A DNA stretch of 64,000 nt from G963701675 sp963701675 (GTDB lineage Bacteria; Planctomycetota; Planctomycetia; Gemmatales; Gemmataceae). The notes below the pieces were generated by a model. That model was not told the origin of the DNA. It saw only the letters and a list, made by a program, of their open reading frames with translations, and ran no database searches. Positions 55,157 to 64,000 of the stretch are shown here, one piece after another; positions within the stretch are counted from its first letter, which is position 1; every line of letters begins with the position of its first letter. The stretch is taken from assembly GCA_963701675.1 (NCBI GenBank), contig OY969623.1, positions 744,001 to 808,000 of the forward strand. Direction: 5' to 3'. A program made the position numbers and the translations under genes.

Positions 55157-58100
55157 TCATTTGCGCATGCGCGCAAGAACTTCTTCCTCCGTTGCGGCGC
55201 GCCAAAGCAGAACGGGAGTAACGTTGGCCGAGTCTGCCGCGACGCCAGCCTCGCCCGTCCCATACTCAGCCGGCGAAGACGGCGGACGCGGTGTTGAAGT
55301 GTCGCCCGCGGTCGCCAAGTAGGACCCATCGGGCGAAAACGCAACGCTGCTGACATGTCCGCCGCCCGACTTACCGTGAGGCGAAATCTCGAGAAGAAAC
55401 TCCCCGGAGACGACGTTCCATAATTTGACCGTGCCATCTAGACTCTAGACTGCTGGTCGCAAGTGTGCGACTATCGGGTGCAAAAGCCAAGCCGGTGATG
55501 ATGCCGGTGTGCCCTTTCAGGAAGGCGCGATCCTTTCCCGTGGACAAATCCCAGAGGCGCGCTTCCGGTTCGGTCGGTCCGAAGCCGGCCGTGGCGAGCA
55601 CGCGCCCGTCAGGGCTGAAAGCTATCCGATCAAGCCAATGATCGTGGGCGAAAAGACTTTAGACGCTCCCCGTTGTCTGTGTTCCAGAACTGGACTGTCG
55701 ACGTCGCGTAGTCGGCTGTTGCCAGAATTTTTCCATCCGGGGACAGGGCCAACGCCCGCCATAAGCCGGTTCCTTGAATTGCGCGGCTCTCATTTCCGGT
55801 TGTCGTGTTCCTAAAGCTCACCACATTCTTTAACTTTTGCGTCGAGGCGATGGCCAATTCGGCGCCATCACGAGAGTAGAGTAATGCCGAGGGTTTACCT
55901 TCCAGGTGTTCCACGGTCAAACTCACTTGTCCGTCCGATAGATTCCAGACCTTCACTGTTCCATCGGCGCAATAGGTTGCTACACATTTGCCATCAGGGC
56001 TAAGTGCGAGAGAACGACGAGCGCCCTCCAATGTTGGGCCCTCCTTATTTGCAGCATGGTCCCAAATGCGGATCGCACCGCTTTGGTCGGCGACCGCAAG
56101 CAGCCTCCCATCCCGGTTGAAGTCCACCGATCTGGGGTTCAACGTGTCATGAGTCCCCTTCACAGGCGTCCATCCCTGCCGCCCGGCGGAACTCCACAAC
56201 TTTGCGGTGCCATCCCAACTCCCGGTAGCCACTTCCCGACCGTCGGGTGAAAACGCGACCGCGGCCACCACGTCAGTATGCCCACTTCGAGTCTCTAGCT
56301 CGCGCAGGAATTTCCCACGCTCGACGACCTCCCAGAGTTTGATAGTCTGATCTCGGCCGGCTGTTGCGAGTCGCCTGCCGCTAGTGTCAAATGCCAGCGC
56401 CATCACGTCGCTTTTGTGTCCTCGGATAAGGCAGAGACGTCTGCTTTCGTTCACATTCCAGACTTCAATGCTACCGTCCATATGACCTACGGCAACGACC
56501 CCACCTAAACCTGGGAGAAACGCGAGGGCATTTACGAAACCGCGGTGACCTTCGACGTCCGATAACCGTTTCCCCTTCGCTGCGTCCCAAAGCTTGAAGC
56601 TGTCTGCGGATTTTCCCGAACTAAAGCCAGTTACAAGCACCGTGTTGTCCGGGGAGAGGGCAACCGCGACGCGCCAGGAACCACCTCGAGCTTCCCTTGG
56701 GAGCGTGAAGTTTTCGACTCCCGTCTCGGCGTTCCACAACTTCGCGATCTCGCTTTGGGAGTTCAGTCCCGCAACCAGAAGCTCCCCGTTTGCAGAGAAG
56801 GCGATAGAGGTAACGGCGCCTGTCAGGCCGTTGAGAACCCGTCGGGGCTTTCTTTCCACTACGTTCCACAGCCGAACTGTGAAATCTCGGCCTTCTTTTT
56901 CGTTACCGCCACCGCCAGACGCCAAGGTCGTTCCGTCCGGCGAGAATGCAAGACATGTAACAACGGCCGTGTGGCCGTGGAACACAGCGAGCTCAGCGCC
57001 GTTCGCGGGGTCCCATAATGTGATCTCACGCCCTCCAGCCGCCGCGAGTATCCTGCCGTCAGGTGAAAATGCAACCGCATTAACACTTTCCGCACGGCTC
57101 CGTAACGTCAGACGGTCACTGTGGCATTGCCGCCAGAGGTAATACCACTCGAACCCACGCAGGTCTAACTGTCCAGGCGCCGGTCGCTGTCGGTCTAGAA
57201 GTTCAAGAACACGGCTAACCTGAGGCTTTTCCCACGCTTGCCACGCCAGATTCACGTGCGCGCCATACAGGTTCCGACGTGCGGTCAATTCCCGCACTTC
57301 AGCCAAGTCACGTTGTTCGTTCGCGATAGCCCGGGCCTTATCCTTGGCGTCGCGCTCTTGTTCCGCTTTCTCTTTGGCGATTTCCTCGTCCCGCACCTTG
57401 TCAGCGAGTTCGTCGCGTTGCCCTCTGATGTACAGGGCAGCGATTGTGGACCCGATTGTTGCGATCAATAGCAACGTAGCAACGGCCGATCCCAGGGTCG
57501 CCACGGTTGGATTTCGCTGCGCCCACCGCCACAGCCGTTCCGTTTGGCCCACCGGTCGCGCTTGGATCGGTTCGCCGGTCATGTACCGCTGCAGGTCATC
57601 GGACAACGCTTCCGCGCTGGCGTAACGCCGGCTTGCCTCCTTGCTCATTGCCTTCAGACAAATAGTCTCCAGATCCCGGTCGACACGCGTGTTGATGGAA
57701 CTCGGCCGCTCCGGCTCCTGGCCCGTTACCTGCCGCAAGGTCTCCAGCTCGTTAGCGCCGCGAAACGGCGGTCGGCCGGTCAGGAGCTCATAAAGGATCG
57801 CGCCGAGGCTGTAGACGTCGGCAGCCGTGCTAAGCGATTTGGTCCCCGCCGCCTGTTCCGGCGACATGTAGCTCGGCGTGCCCACGATAGCGCCGCTCCG
57901 GGTGAGGTATCCGGCGGTAGAAGCGCCAGGGTCACCGCTGACGCGCTTGGCGAGGCCGAAGTCGGTTATCATCGGCACGGCGCTGTCCACGCCGCTCGGC
58001 GAGTCCGCCTTTGGCGGACTAAACGACAGCAGGATGTTTGCCGGTTTCAAATCGCGGTGGAGAATTCCACGTTGATGCGCGTAATGCACAGCGCGCGCGA

Positions 58101-58728
58101 CCTGTTCCATCAACCGTGCCGCCCAGCGCTGCCGTTCTTCCCTAATCCCCGATCCCTGATCCCTAAGCCCTGCCGACGCCAGACTGCCACCCTCAACATA
58201 CTTCATGCTGAAGTAGTGCTGCCCTTCGTGTTCGCCGACTTCGTAGATGGGTACGATGTTCGGATGATCCAGATTCGCGGCCGCCTCGGCTTCGGTGCGG
58301 AAGCGCTGAGTGTCGGTCGACGAAGCAAACTGCCCGGCCAGGATCATCTTCAAGGCGACGATGCGATTGAGACTGACCTGCCGGGCGCGGAACACGACAC
58401 CCATGCCACCACGGGCGATTTCTTCCAGAAGCTCATAGTCGCCAAAGTAGCGGACTTTGGTTCCGGTTGAGTGTCGTTCGGTTGTTGGCTCTGCGCCGAG
58501 CGTCGCCGCAAGCGCCCGATCGCCTACCGCCCGAAATGGCGCGGCGAGCCGATTCACTTCTTCCTGGTTCGCAAAGAACTCGGTCAATTCACCGGCGAAA
58601 TCGGGATAACTCGCCAGCCATGCCTGCGGATCGGGCCGCCGTCCGGCGTCGACGGCTTCGAGGTAGGCCGCGAGGATCTCGTTGAGACGCTCTTCTCGCC
58701 TCAGGTCGTTCGAAGGATTTATGGCCAT
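55157..58728 (-). CDS. Ser/Thr kinase with WD40 propeller (two frameshifting lesions)
   Basis: Start at ATG 58728 (MAINPSNDLRR, GGGGA upstream). Kinase domain at about residues 95-400: YELLEEIARGGMGVVFRARQ, VALKM, HRDLKPANILL, ITDFGLAKR, GTPSYMSPEQ, VYSLGAILYELLTG. A transmembrane helix (VATLGSAVATLLLIATIGSTI) lies near 435, then a coiled coil (KVRDEEIAKEKAEQERDAKD) and 12 or so WD40 repeats. The long frame stops at 55630; removing one base at 55650 restores AHDHWLDRIAFSPDGRVLAT, and undoing a 7-bp duplication at 55438-55451 restores SSLDGTVKLWNVVSGEFLLE. The C-terminus is then LLWRAATEEEVLARMRK, 1187 residues in total. A membrane-bound sensor kinase. Confidence 0.87.
55438..55451. repeat. 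7-bp tandem duplication inside the kinase gene
   Basis: CTAGACT occurs twice in direct succession (55438-55444, 55445-55451). One copy alone keeps the WD40 frame (SSLDGTVKLW); two copies shift it. Confidence 0.7.
58143..58170. repeat. Heptameric tandem repeat inside the kinase domain
   Basis: Four 7-base units: TAATCCC, CGATCCC, TGATCCC, TAAGCCC. On the coding strand they read GGGCTTA-GGGATCA-GGGATCG-GGGATTA and encode GLRDQGSGIR, an insertion between kinase subdomains V and VIa. Confidence 0.7.
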
Positions 58729-58823
58729 GATTACTTTCCCCACGATTACATCGGCCTCTATTGGAATAGGCGGAAAAGACACGTAGGGAATGCGCCTGGC
58801 CGTAGATTTTTTTCCGTTTAGCC

Positions 58824-59756
58824 TTAAGCCCTTGGCAGAAACACCTCGGCCATCATGCAGCGGGCGCTGCCGCCGCCGACTTGTTCGATTTGATCGATGG
58901 GAAGCGGCAGCAGTCGGCCGTGACGTTCAAGGCGGGTGCGCTGTTCAGGTGTGAATCCTTCAAGGGCCCGCCGGCTCATGACGATCACCAGTTGGCCCTT
59001 GACGGATTTGAGGTGAATGCAATTGCCGCAAAAGTGAACTTCGGTTTGTTGGAGCGAGATATCGACGACTTCGCGGTCTCTTTCCAGCGCCGAAAGTAGC
59101 CGTTGCCGCTCGTTCGGATCGGGCACCGATTGGCTGCAAACAATCGCGAAACGATCGCCGATGGTGAGCATGACATTCGTGTGGTAAAACTCGATCGCTC
59201 GGCTGGAGCGCGTGTGAAACGTGATCGCATTCTCGTACCCGGCCGTACGGACGAAGTTGTCCAGTTGTTGAGCATCGGTTCGCTGGCTAAGCGCGGCGAA
59301 TACCGTGCGATGTCGCCGATCGAGGCAAAGGCTTCCCGTCCCCTCCAGAAATTGTCGCGTTTCTCCGACCGGACCGATGCTGACGACGTTGCGTACCGCC
59401 AAACCCGCCTGACGGAAGAGCTGTTCGACGTCGCCGTACCGCTTCCGCTCGGCCCTTCGGTTCGGGGCACACATGGGAAAAAGAAACACCGTTCCGTCCG
59501 GCTCGGTGCTGATCCAATTGTTCGGAAAGACGGCATCGGGCGTGGCGACAGACGACGGCGATTTTTCAAGGACCAGGACCTCGATCCCGGCAGCGCGTAG
59601 TTGCGATACCGATCTTTCGAACTCGTCAAGGACGGCATCGCGCAACTTGGTTGAATCGGCCGGGCGATGCTGGAATTCGTTGTCCGCCGCGGTTTCCTCG
59701 TTGTAAGCGAAGTCAGCGGGACGGATCATCAACACGGTGTCGGCGAGTATGCTCAT
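58824..59756 (-). CDS. CtlX-like citrulline/arginine hydrolase (amidinotransferase fold)
   Basis: 310 residues from ATG 59756 (MSILADTVLMIRPADFAYNE); an upstream extension is possible but not supported. It resembles the CtlX/DDAH branch of guanidine-group-modifying enzymes: PDAVFPNNWISTEPDGTVFL, EGTGSLCLDRRHRTVFAALS, FYHTNVMLTIGDRFAIV (catalytic His), and QVGGGSARCMMAEVFLP with the nucleophilic Cys near the C-terminus. CtlX is described as citrulline utilisation hydrolase; the exact substrate cannot be fixed. It is divergent from the PD40 gene. Confidence 0.82.
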   Translation of the reverse strand: MSILADTVLMIRPADFAYNEETAADNEFQHRPADSTKLRDAVLDEFERSVSQLRAAGIEVLVLEKSPSSVATPDAVFPNNWISTEPDGTVFLFPMCAPNRRAERKRYGDVEQLFRQAGLAVRNVVSIGPVGETRQFLEGTGSLCLDRRHRTVFAALSQRTDAQQLDNFVRTAGYENAITFHTRSSRAIEFYHTNVMLTIGDRFAIVCSQSVPDPNERQRLLSALERDREVVDISLQQTEVHFCGNCIHLKSVKGQLVIVMSRRALEGFTPEQRTRLERHGRLLPLPIDQIEQVGGGSARCMMAEVFLPRA

Positions 59757-59827
59757 GTTGTAAACTGGTGAGGACCGTTTGCGGTCGATCATCACCATAC
59801 CAGAGCCACGACGCAAGAAAAATACCC

Positions 59828-60685
59828 GTGTTTAAGACGATTTTCACATTGGGACTGGCGATCTGTTCGTTGAGTGAGACTCCGAAAGACGACGTACGGA
59901 AGCCGATCAACGTGTCGCCCATCAATTCCGAAAAAGACGAGGACGATCCATTTCCATCATCCGATGGCTTGGCACTTTATTACGCAACGTCTCTCGACGG
60001 AACATGGAGCCTCGTCCATTCCACTCGTCGGGGGCGAAATGCTCCGTGGAACATTGGAAAAGCTGTCGAAGGTTTTGTCCGAACGACCGGTGATGTCCGG
60101 AGTGTGTGCGTTTCGCCGGGCAGTCGTTTTCCGCAGTACCTTTACTACGCAACCCGGAAGGCTGCGGATGACGGCGCGAATTTCGACATTTACGTCGCCG
60201 TGAAACAGAATCGGCAAGCCGACTGGACCGCGCCGACGCCGCTTCATGCGGTTTGCACGGCGGAGGATGACATGCATCCATGGTTGTCAGCCGACGGCAA
60301 GCAACTTTACTTCAGCCGAATGACGAAAGACGGCTGGCGCGTCTTCGTGGCGGAACGACGAAGCGCTTCCGGCGCCGCCGGGTTCGGAGACCCGAAATTG
60401 GTGGACTTACCCGTCGGATTCCATCACGCAACGTTGACTCCCAACGGCCGCACAATGATCTTGCAAGGCCAGCTAGAAAAGGAACGAGTTGGGTTGTTCA
60501 AATCCGTGCGATCGCAAAACGGATGGTCAGACCCGGAGCCATTAGCCAGCGTGAACTCCGCAGATGCTCCAAGCGGTGACCGTTCACCGGCGTTGAGCGC
60601 GGACGGAAGGTTCTTGTACTTCTCCTCCGACCGTCCCGGCGGCAGGGGCGGGCTGGACTTGTGGGTTGCAGAAGTCAGTCGGTAA
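59828..60685 (+). CDS. Exported PD40 (WD40-like) repeat protein
   Basis: The GTG at 59828 starts VFKTIFTLGLAICSL, a signal-like segment, and is preferred to upstream codons inside the divergent gene. 285 residues with TolB-type PD40 repeats: DDPFPSSDGLALYYATSLDG, DDMHPWLSADGKQLYFSRMT, HHATLTPNGRTMILQG, DRSPALSADGRFLYFSSDRP (GGRGGLDLWVAEV). It likely forms a small beta-propeller in the periplasm or outside. It has no enzyme motif. It is convergent with the LysM gene, 7 bases apart. Confidence 0.75.
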   Translation: MFKTIFTLGLAICSLSETPKDDVRKPINVSPINSEKDEDDPFPSSDGLALYYATSLDGTWSLVHSTRRGRNAPWNIGKAVEGFVRTTGDVRSVCVSPGSRFPQYLYYATRKAADDGANFDIYVAVKQNRQADWTAPTPLHAVCTAEDDMHPWLSADGKQLYFSRMTKDGWRVFVAERRSASGAAGFGDPKLVDLPVGFHHATLTPNGRTMILQGQLEKERVGLFKSVRSQNGWSDPEPLASVNSADAPSGDRSPALSADGRFLYFSSDRPGGRGGLDLWVAEVSR

Positions 60686-60692
60686 CCACGCC

Positions 60693-61826
60693 TCAGGAGT
60701 CGGGGGCGAGGCGTGCGTCGGCGGGCATAACGAGGACAGTTCCCGCGGGGATCGGGCGGCTAGGATCGAAGCCTCGGCCGTTCAATTCGTAGATTTCGCT
60801 CCAGCGTTCCAGGTTGCCTAGCGTGTTGCGGGCAATCGCGGACACCATCTCAGGTTGGCGCACCGTGTAACGTTGTCCGGCACGTGCCGCGCCGCCTGTA
60901 TTCGGGACGCCGACCGTCGTCGCGCTGGCGGGAACCACCAGCGACGGCGAAATTCGCTGACCGGGCACAGCGTAGGCGTAGTACTTGTCGAGGATGTGCG
61001 GCGGTGGAATGTAGAGCGGCTGTCCGTCCACGAGTTGCGGCGGGTCGGATGCGAGCCCGGCCGCCGGTCGCGGATGGTTGCGGTTAAACAAGAGCAGCGC
61101 GCGGGCGTACTTATCCGTTGCGAAGTATCGCTGACTGACGTTCTCCAGCGTGTCGCCCGCCTTGCACCGATACGTCTCTTCGTCGTAACTCTCAACCTGC
61201 GGTACGAAATTGCTCGTGGTGCGACCACTGGAACTCGGCGGCACCGGCACGGCGATTGGCGGACTCGTCCGCGTACCGTTCGCGCCAACCGGTGGAATCT
61301 CCCCGGCCGGTACCGGCGAAGGCTGACTTGGGCGTGTTGGCGGAGCGACGTTGTTTGCGATCGGCGGATTCAACCTGACATTGCTATCCGGTGTGGTAAC
61401 GGATGAGAGCGGAGCAACGGCCGGTTTGGTCACATCGGAGGGACTCGTTGCCGGCGAAATCGGCTTTGGTGAATTTTCTGCAGTCATTGGCGGGGGCGAC
61501 GGCGCAGGCGCTGGTTGAGGGGGACGCGCTTCGGACGGCGTGAATGTCGGGGCCGAACTTGTCGGTAAACGTTTTGAGTCGACTTCGTCAGGAGACGGCG
61601 GAGGAGGGAACGGCGCGTGCCCTGAATTCGTGGCGGACGCTGGCGCAGGCGGCGGCGATGGCCTCTCTTCGGTGGTCGAGGGTGCGGTCGGCGGCAATGC
61701 TGCCGGTGCGCCTGTGCTCGGCGTTTGAAAGATCGGCGTTGTGGCGGGCGAAGTCGCATTCTCTGTCGGACTCGCCGCCGGGACGGCTGGCGGCGTTTGA
61801 ATGGTCTCTTCCTTCGAGTCGTTCAT
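60693..61826 (-). CDS. Pro-rich LysM-domain protein
   Basis: 377 residues. The first 210 residues are Pro/Ala/Ser/Thr-rich linker. Then two LysM-like units follow: VESYDEETYRCKAGDTLENV (SQRYFATDKYARALLLFNRN) and RYTVRQPEMVSAIARNTLGN (LERWSEIYELNGRGFDPSRP). LysM binds peptidoglycan or chitin-like sugars. The protein has no signal or membrane helix of its own. Its ATG overlaps the stop of the upstream gene (ATGA), which encodes an N-terminal membrane helix and the same type of Pro-rich linker, so the two may be one functional unit or one split gene. Confidence 0.7.
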   Translation of the reverse strand: MNDSKEETIQTPPAVPAASPTENATSPATTPIFQTPSTGAPAALPPTAPSTTEERPSPPPAPASATNSGHAPFPPPPSPDEVDSKRLPTSSAPTFTPSEARPPQPAPAPSPPPMTAENSPKPISPATSPSDVTKPAVAPLSSVTTPDSNVRLNPPIANNVAPPTRPSQPSPVPAGEIPPVGANGTRTSPPIAVPVPPSSSGRTTSNFVPQVESYDEETYRCKAGDTLENVSQRYFATDKYARALLLFNRNHPRPAAGLASDPPQLVDGQPLYIPPPHILDKYYAYAVPGQRISPSLVVPASATTVGVPNTGGAARAGQRYTVRQPEMVSAIARNTLGNLERWSEIYELNGRGFDPSRPIPAGTVLVMPADARLAPDS

Positions 61827-62389
61827 CGGCGGGGTGGGCGTAGCGGCGCGGTTTCCAGTTCGTCCGGTTTCTTGGCATCCGGCGGCAATTTCTCAACATC
61901 CTTGGCATTGCCTTTGGCGTCTGGGGCTTCCCAAATCGGCGCCGGCGGTACGTCCTTCTTGTTCTCAGTCGCTGGCGGTTCCGCCGATGGCGTAGGCAAC
62001 GTGTTGGGCTCGCGACCGCTTACTTCGCTCGAAGACTCGCTACGTGCGCGGCTCGGATCAGTGAATGCGGGAGACGCCGAAGCCGGGGCCGGAGGTGGTG
62101 GGGTGATGTTGTCGGACGCCGGGGGTCTTACGTTGGATTCGTTCACTGGCGGCGTGCTAAAAACGGGCGTCTTCGTTTGTGTTTCGTTGGACGGAGTATT
62201 GACCGCGACCTGCGTGGTACTTGGTTGCGGGTTCACCGGCGCAGGGTCGGCCGGGATCATCTCGGCCAGTTCGTTGGATGTTTCCGCCGTCTCCGGATCG
62301 GGTGATTTGTATTTCACATACACAACCGTGCTGACCAAACACAGAAAGGAGCAAGACACCACCAACCCGACCTTGGTTTCACGCGTCAT
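61823..62389 (-). CDS. Membrane-anchored Pro-rich protein coupled to the LysM gene
   Basis: 188 residues from ATG 62389, with GGAGG five bases upstream, the best local start. MTRETKVGLVVSCSFLCLVS with TVVYVKY is a typical N-terminal anchor; the rest is a Pro/Ser/Thr-rich linker ending ETAPLRPPRR. No folded domain is seen. The stop overlaps the next ATG. Planctomycete LysM proteins often begin with this kind of MTRETK anchor, so a lost fusion (-1 shift) is a real alternative. Confidence 0.6.
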   Translation of the reverse strand: MTRETKVGLVVSCSFLCLVSTVVYVKYKSPDPETAETSNELAEMIPADPAPVNPQPSTTQVAVNTPSNETQTKTPVFSTPPVNESNVRPPASDNITPPPPAPASASPAFTDPSRARSESSSEVSGREPNTLPTPSAEPPATENKKDVPPAPIWEAPDAKGNAKDVEKLPPDAKKPDELETAPLRPPRR

Positions 62390-62405
62390 CTGAGCCTCCA
62401 ATTTC

Positions 62406-62447
62406 CGAATTCCGACTCCTGACTCCTGACCCCTGCCTCCTACTTCC
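62406..62447. repeat. Heptameric tandem repeat between rsmH and the Pro-rich gene
   Basis: Six degenerate 7-base units: CGAATTC, CGACTCC, TGACTCC, TGACCCC, TGCCTCC, TACTTCC. The last one runs across the rsmH stop codon. Same period and similar composition as the repeat at 58143. Confidence 0.65.
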
Positions 62448-63349
62448 TGCGCGCTGCTCGCAACTTGGCACTGCGGGCACGCGGGTTGTTGCGTACATCG
62501 TCGTCGCTTGCTTGTACCGGCTTGGGCGTTAGCGACTCCCAAACGTCGCGGATTCGAAACGCTTGCTTGACCAGGCGATCTTCCAGCGAGTGAAAACTGA
62601 TAATCACCGCACGCCCGCCGGATTTCAGGCAACGGGGCAGGGCAGTGAGAAGCTGCTCAAGCTCTCCCATTTCATCATTGACTGCAATGCGAAGCGCCTG
62701 AAAGACACGGGTGGCCGGGTCGATCGTTGCTCGACGGCCGCGGGGTCGCGGCACACACCGTCGCACTAGTTCAGCCAATTGATTCGTTGTCGTGAACGGC
62801 ACGCGGCGACGTGATTCCACGATTCGTCGCGCAATACGGCGGCTGAAAGCGCTCCTCACCATACTTCCAAAACAGAGCTGCAAGATCGCGCTCATTGAGC
62901 CGTCTCAGTAACGAACTCGCGAGTTCACCTTGGGTTTGATTCAACCGCATATCAAGTGGTCCGTCCTGTTGGAAACTGAAGCCACGTTCCGATGCGTCGA
63001 GTTGATCGGAACAGATGCCGAGGTCCGCAATAACTCCATCCACCTCTTCGATCTTTAGCTCATCCAACACCTGCCGGAGCTCGCCAAAGTTCCTGTGAAC
63101 CAGTTCAACATTGACGATTCCGCTGTCAAGCAACCGCTCGCGGGCAAGGGCCAGCATCGTCGCGTCTTGGTCAAGTCCGACCAGTCGGCCGGACGGCCCG
63201 ATTCGATCAACGATCAAACGCGTGTGCCCACCTGCGCCGACCGTTGCGTCGATGATGATTTGTCCCTGCGTTGGCGCCAGATACTGGAGAACCTCGACAG
63301 GCAGCACTGGGACGTGGTGCGGCGCGTTACTGGGAGTTGGGCCGATCAT
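62440..63349 (-). CDS. rsmH: 16S rRNA (cytosine(1402)-N(4))-methyltransferase (frameshifted)
   Basis: Start at ATG 63349 (MIGPTPSNAPHHVPVLPVEV). The SAM-binding motif IIIDATVGAGGHTRLIVDRI, VDGVIADLGICSDQLDASER and GFSFQQDGPLDMRL identify RsmH/MraW. One extra T (AAA at 62846-62848 on plus) breaks the frame after FWKYGEER. Removing it gives FSRRIARRIVESRRRVPFTT, then NDEMGELEQLLTALPRCLKS and the typical AVIISFHSLEDRLVKQAFR, 302 residues. rsmH usually sits at the head of the dcw cluster; here no mraZ, ftsL or ftsI is adjacent. Confidence 0.9.
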
Positions 63350-63588
63350 CGGACCCGCACGACATGCACACAAAGAGCGCCATTTCGAAAGAGCCGCCGT
63401 CAAACGTCGGCCGGCGCCGTCCTCGAACGCACCGCAACTATACCCGCGCCGGGCGGGGAATCAAGGTGAAGCGACCCGTACGGTATTTCGGGCGCAATCG
63501 GAAGTCCAAAGTATGTAATCACTTAACGCGGACATTCGTTTGGTGTTCGAATCGGAATGGACTGTATGGATTGCACAGTGTCCGCAAT

Positions 63589-64000
63589 TTACACGAATTC
63601 GACGCCGGCTTCGCCGTCCACGACCTCACCGATTACCCATGCTGGTATCCGGTCTTCCGCCAGTTGCCGTTGGATGCTCTCGGCAAAGTACGCGCCGACG
63701 ATCATAACGAAACCGATCCCTTGATTGAAGACGCGGTCCATTTCGGCTTGTTCGATTTCGCCAAGCTGTTGAAGCCAACCGAACACCGGAGGCACGGGCC
63801 AGGTACCTCGTTTGATTCGCGCGCGGCGACCGGGCGGCAGGACACGCGGGATGTTATCGAGCAATCCGCCGCCCGTAATGTGTGCCAGGCCGCGCACGAC
63901 TCGCTTCTTGACCGGGTAATGCTGCAAGATGTTTTTCACGGCGCGGACGTAGATTCGTGTAGGCTCCAAAAGTTCTTCGCCAACGGTACGGCCCAGTTCG
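63589..64000 (-). CDS. purM: Phosphoribosylformylglycinamidine cyclo-ligase, 3' part
   Basis: C-terminal 136 residues of PurM (AIR synthase), open at the right window edge. The reading frame gives ELGRTVGEELLEPTRIYVRA, then GLAHITGGGLLDNIPRVLPP, VFGWLQQLGEIEQAEMDRVF and NQGIGFVMIV, all typical of the ATP-grasp-like PurM C-terminus. Fifth step of purine synthesis. It is upstream of and in the same orientation as rsmH; the gap of 239 bases makes cotranscription uncertain. Confidence 0.92.
   Translation of the reverse strand, partial: ELGRTVGEELLEPTRIYVRAVKNILQHYPVKKRVVRGLAHITGGGLLDNIPRVLPPGRRARIKRGTWPVPPVFGWLQQLGEIEQAEMDRVFNQGIGFVMIVGAYFAESIQRQLAEDRIPAWVIGEVVDGEAGVEFV

Noticed and set aside
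57544..58470. A 308-codon plus-strand ORF opposite the kinase
   Set aside because: Antisense to the catalytic kinase domain, no recognisable domain.
61815..61830. Programmed -1 frameshift joining the Pro-rich and LysM ORFs
   Set aside because: No X-XXY-YYZ heptamer at the overlap; a simple ATGA coupling explains the arrangement.
62406..62447. CRISPR-like array
   Set aside because: Units are 7 bases with no spacers and no cas genes in the window.

Overview
The window looks like chromosomal DNA from a planctomycete, probably of the Gemmataceae/Pirellulaceae type. The evidence is the combination of lineage-typical families: a TIGR03067 protein, a BBP7-like outer-membrane protein, a DUF1559 pseudopilin, DUF1080, Uma2, a WD40-fused Ser/Thr kinase next to an ECF sigma factor, a PEP-CTERM protein, and five proteins carrying the N-terminal LEPR-XLL motif. 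I found no rRNA, tRNA, CRISPR array, transposase, integrase or phage module.

Layout. 1-10.4 kb: the 5' end of a PspA-like gene, a TIGR03067 protein, an rnd-thrC-dapB run (RNA processing; threonine and lysine synthesis), a DMT transporter and Ser/Thr kinase on the minus strand, and a three-gene ABC export operon. 10.9-31.9 kb: cell-envelope and secreted proteins. These include a 1474-residue SdrD-B/FG-GAP surface protein, BBP7, an S53 peptidase, a PEP-CTERM protein, a PLP trans-sulfuration enzyme, a pseudophosphatase-like protein, a lone Clp N-domain protein, a seven-bladed WD40 protein, an LRR protein, orphan HicB, DUF1080, a choice-of-anchor M protein, a pseudopilin, a Cys-rich protein, a formylglycine-generating-type enzyme and a HAF-repeat protein. 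32-38.8 kb: HAD hydrolase, ligA, an MCE-OmpA protein, a sigma factor and tatD. 38.8-47.0 kb: a partial complex I operon, nuoH-J-K-L-M-N, on the minus strand. 47.1-50.0 kb: scpB and a STAS / PilZ-STAS / receiver signalling cluster. 50.3-64 kb: a beta-helix surface protein, a PPi-type phosphofructokinase, Uma2, an ECF sigma factor, a WD40 kinase, ctlX-like and PD40 proteins, a Pro-rich/LysM pair, rsmH and the 3' part of purM.

The most striking feature of the sequence is its frameshifts. I can reconstruct about 20 interrupted genes or junctions, and every one has a net +1 shift (one extra base; one case is a 7-bp tandem duplication). Thirteen lie within 6 kb of nuoH-nuoM. Removing the extra bases restores full-length proteins whose lengths divide by three, with no other lesions. 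Sequencing or assembly insertion error is the most likely cause, so I annotate whole genes across the shifts.

Other points of interest are a PilZ-STAS fusion with a receiver lacking part of its acidic pocket, a secreted phosphatase-fold protein that has lost both catalytic residues, an MCE protein ending in an OmpA-like domain, several different palindromic intergenic elements, and heptameric tandem repeats that run into coding sequence.
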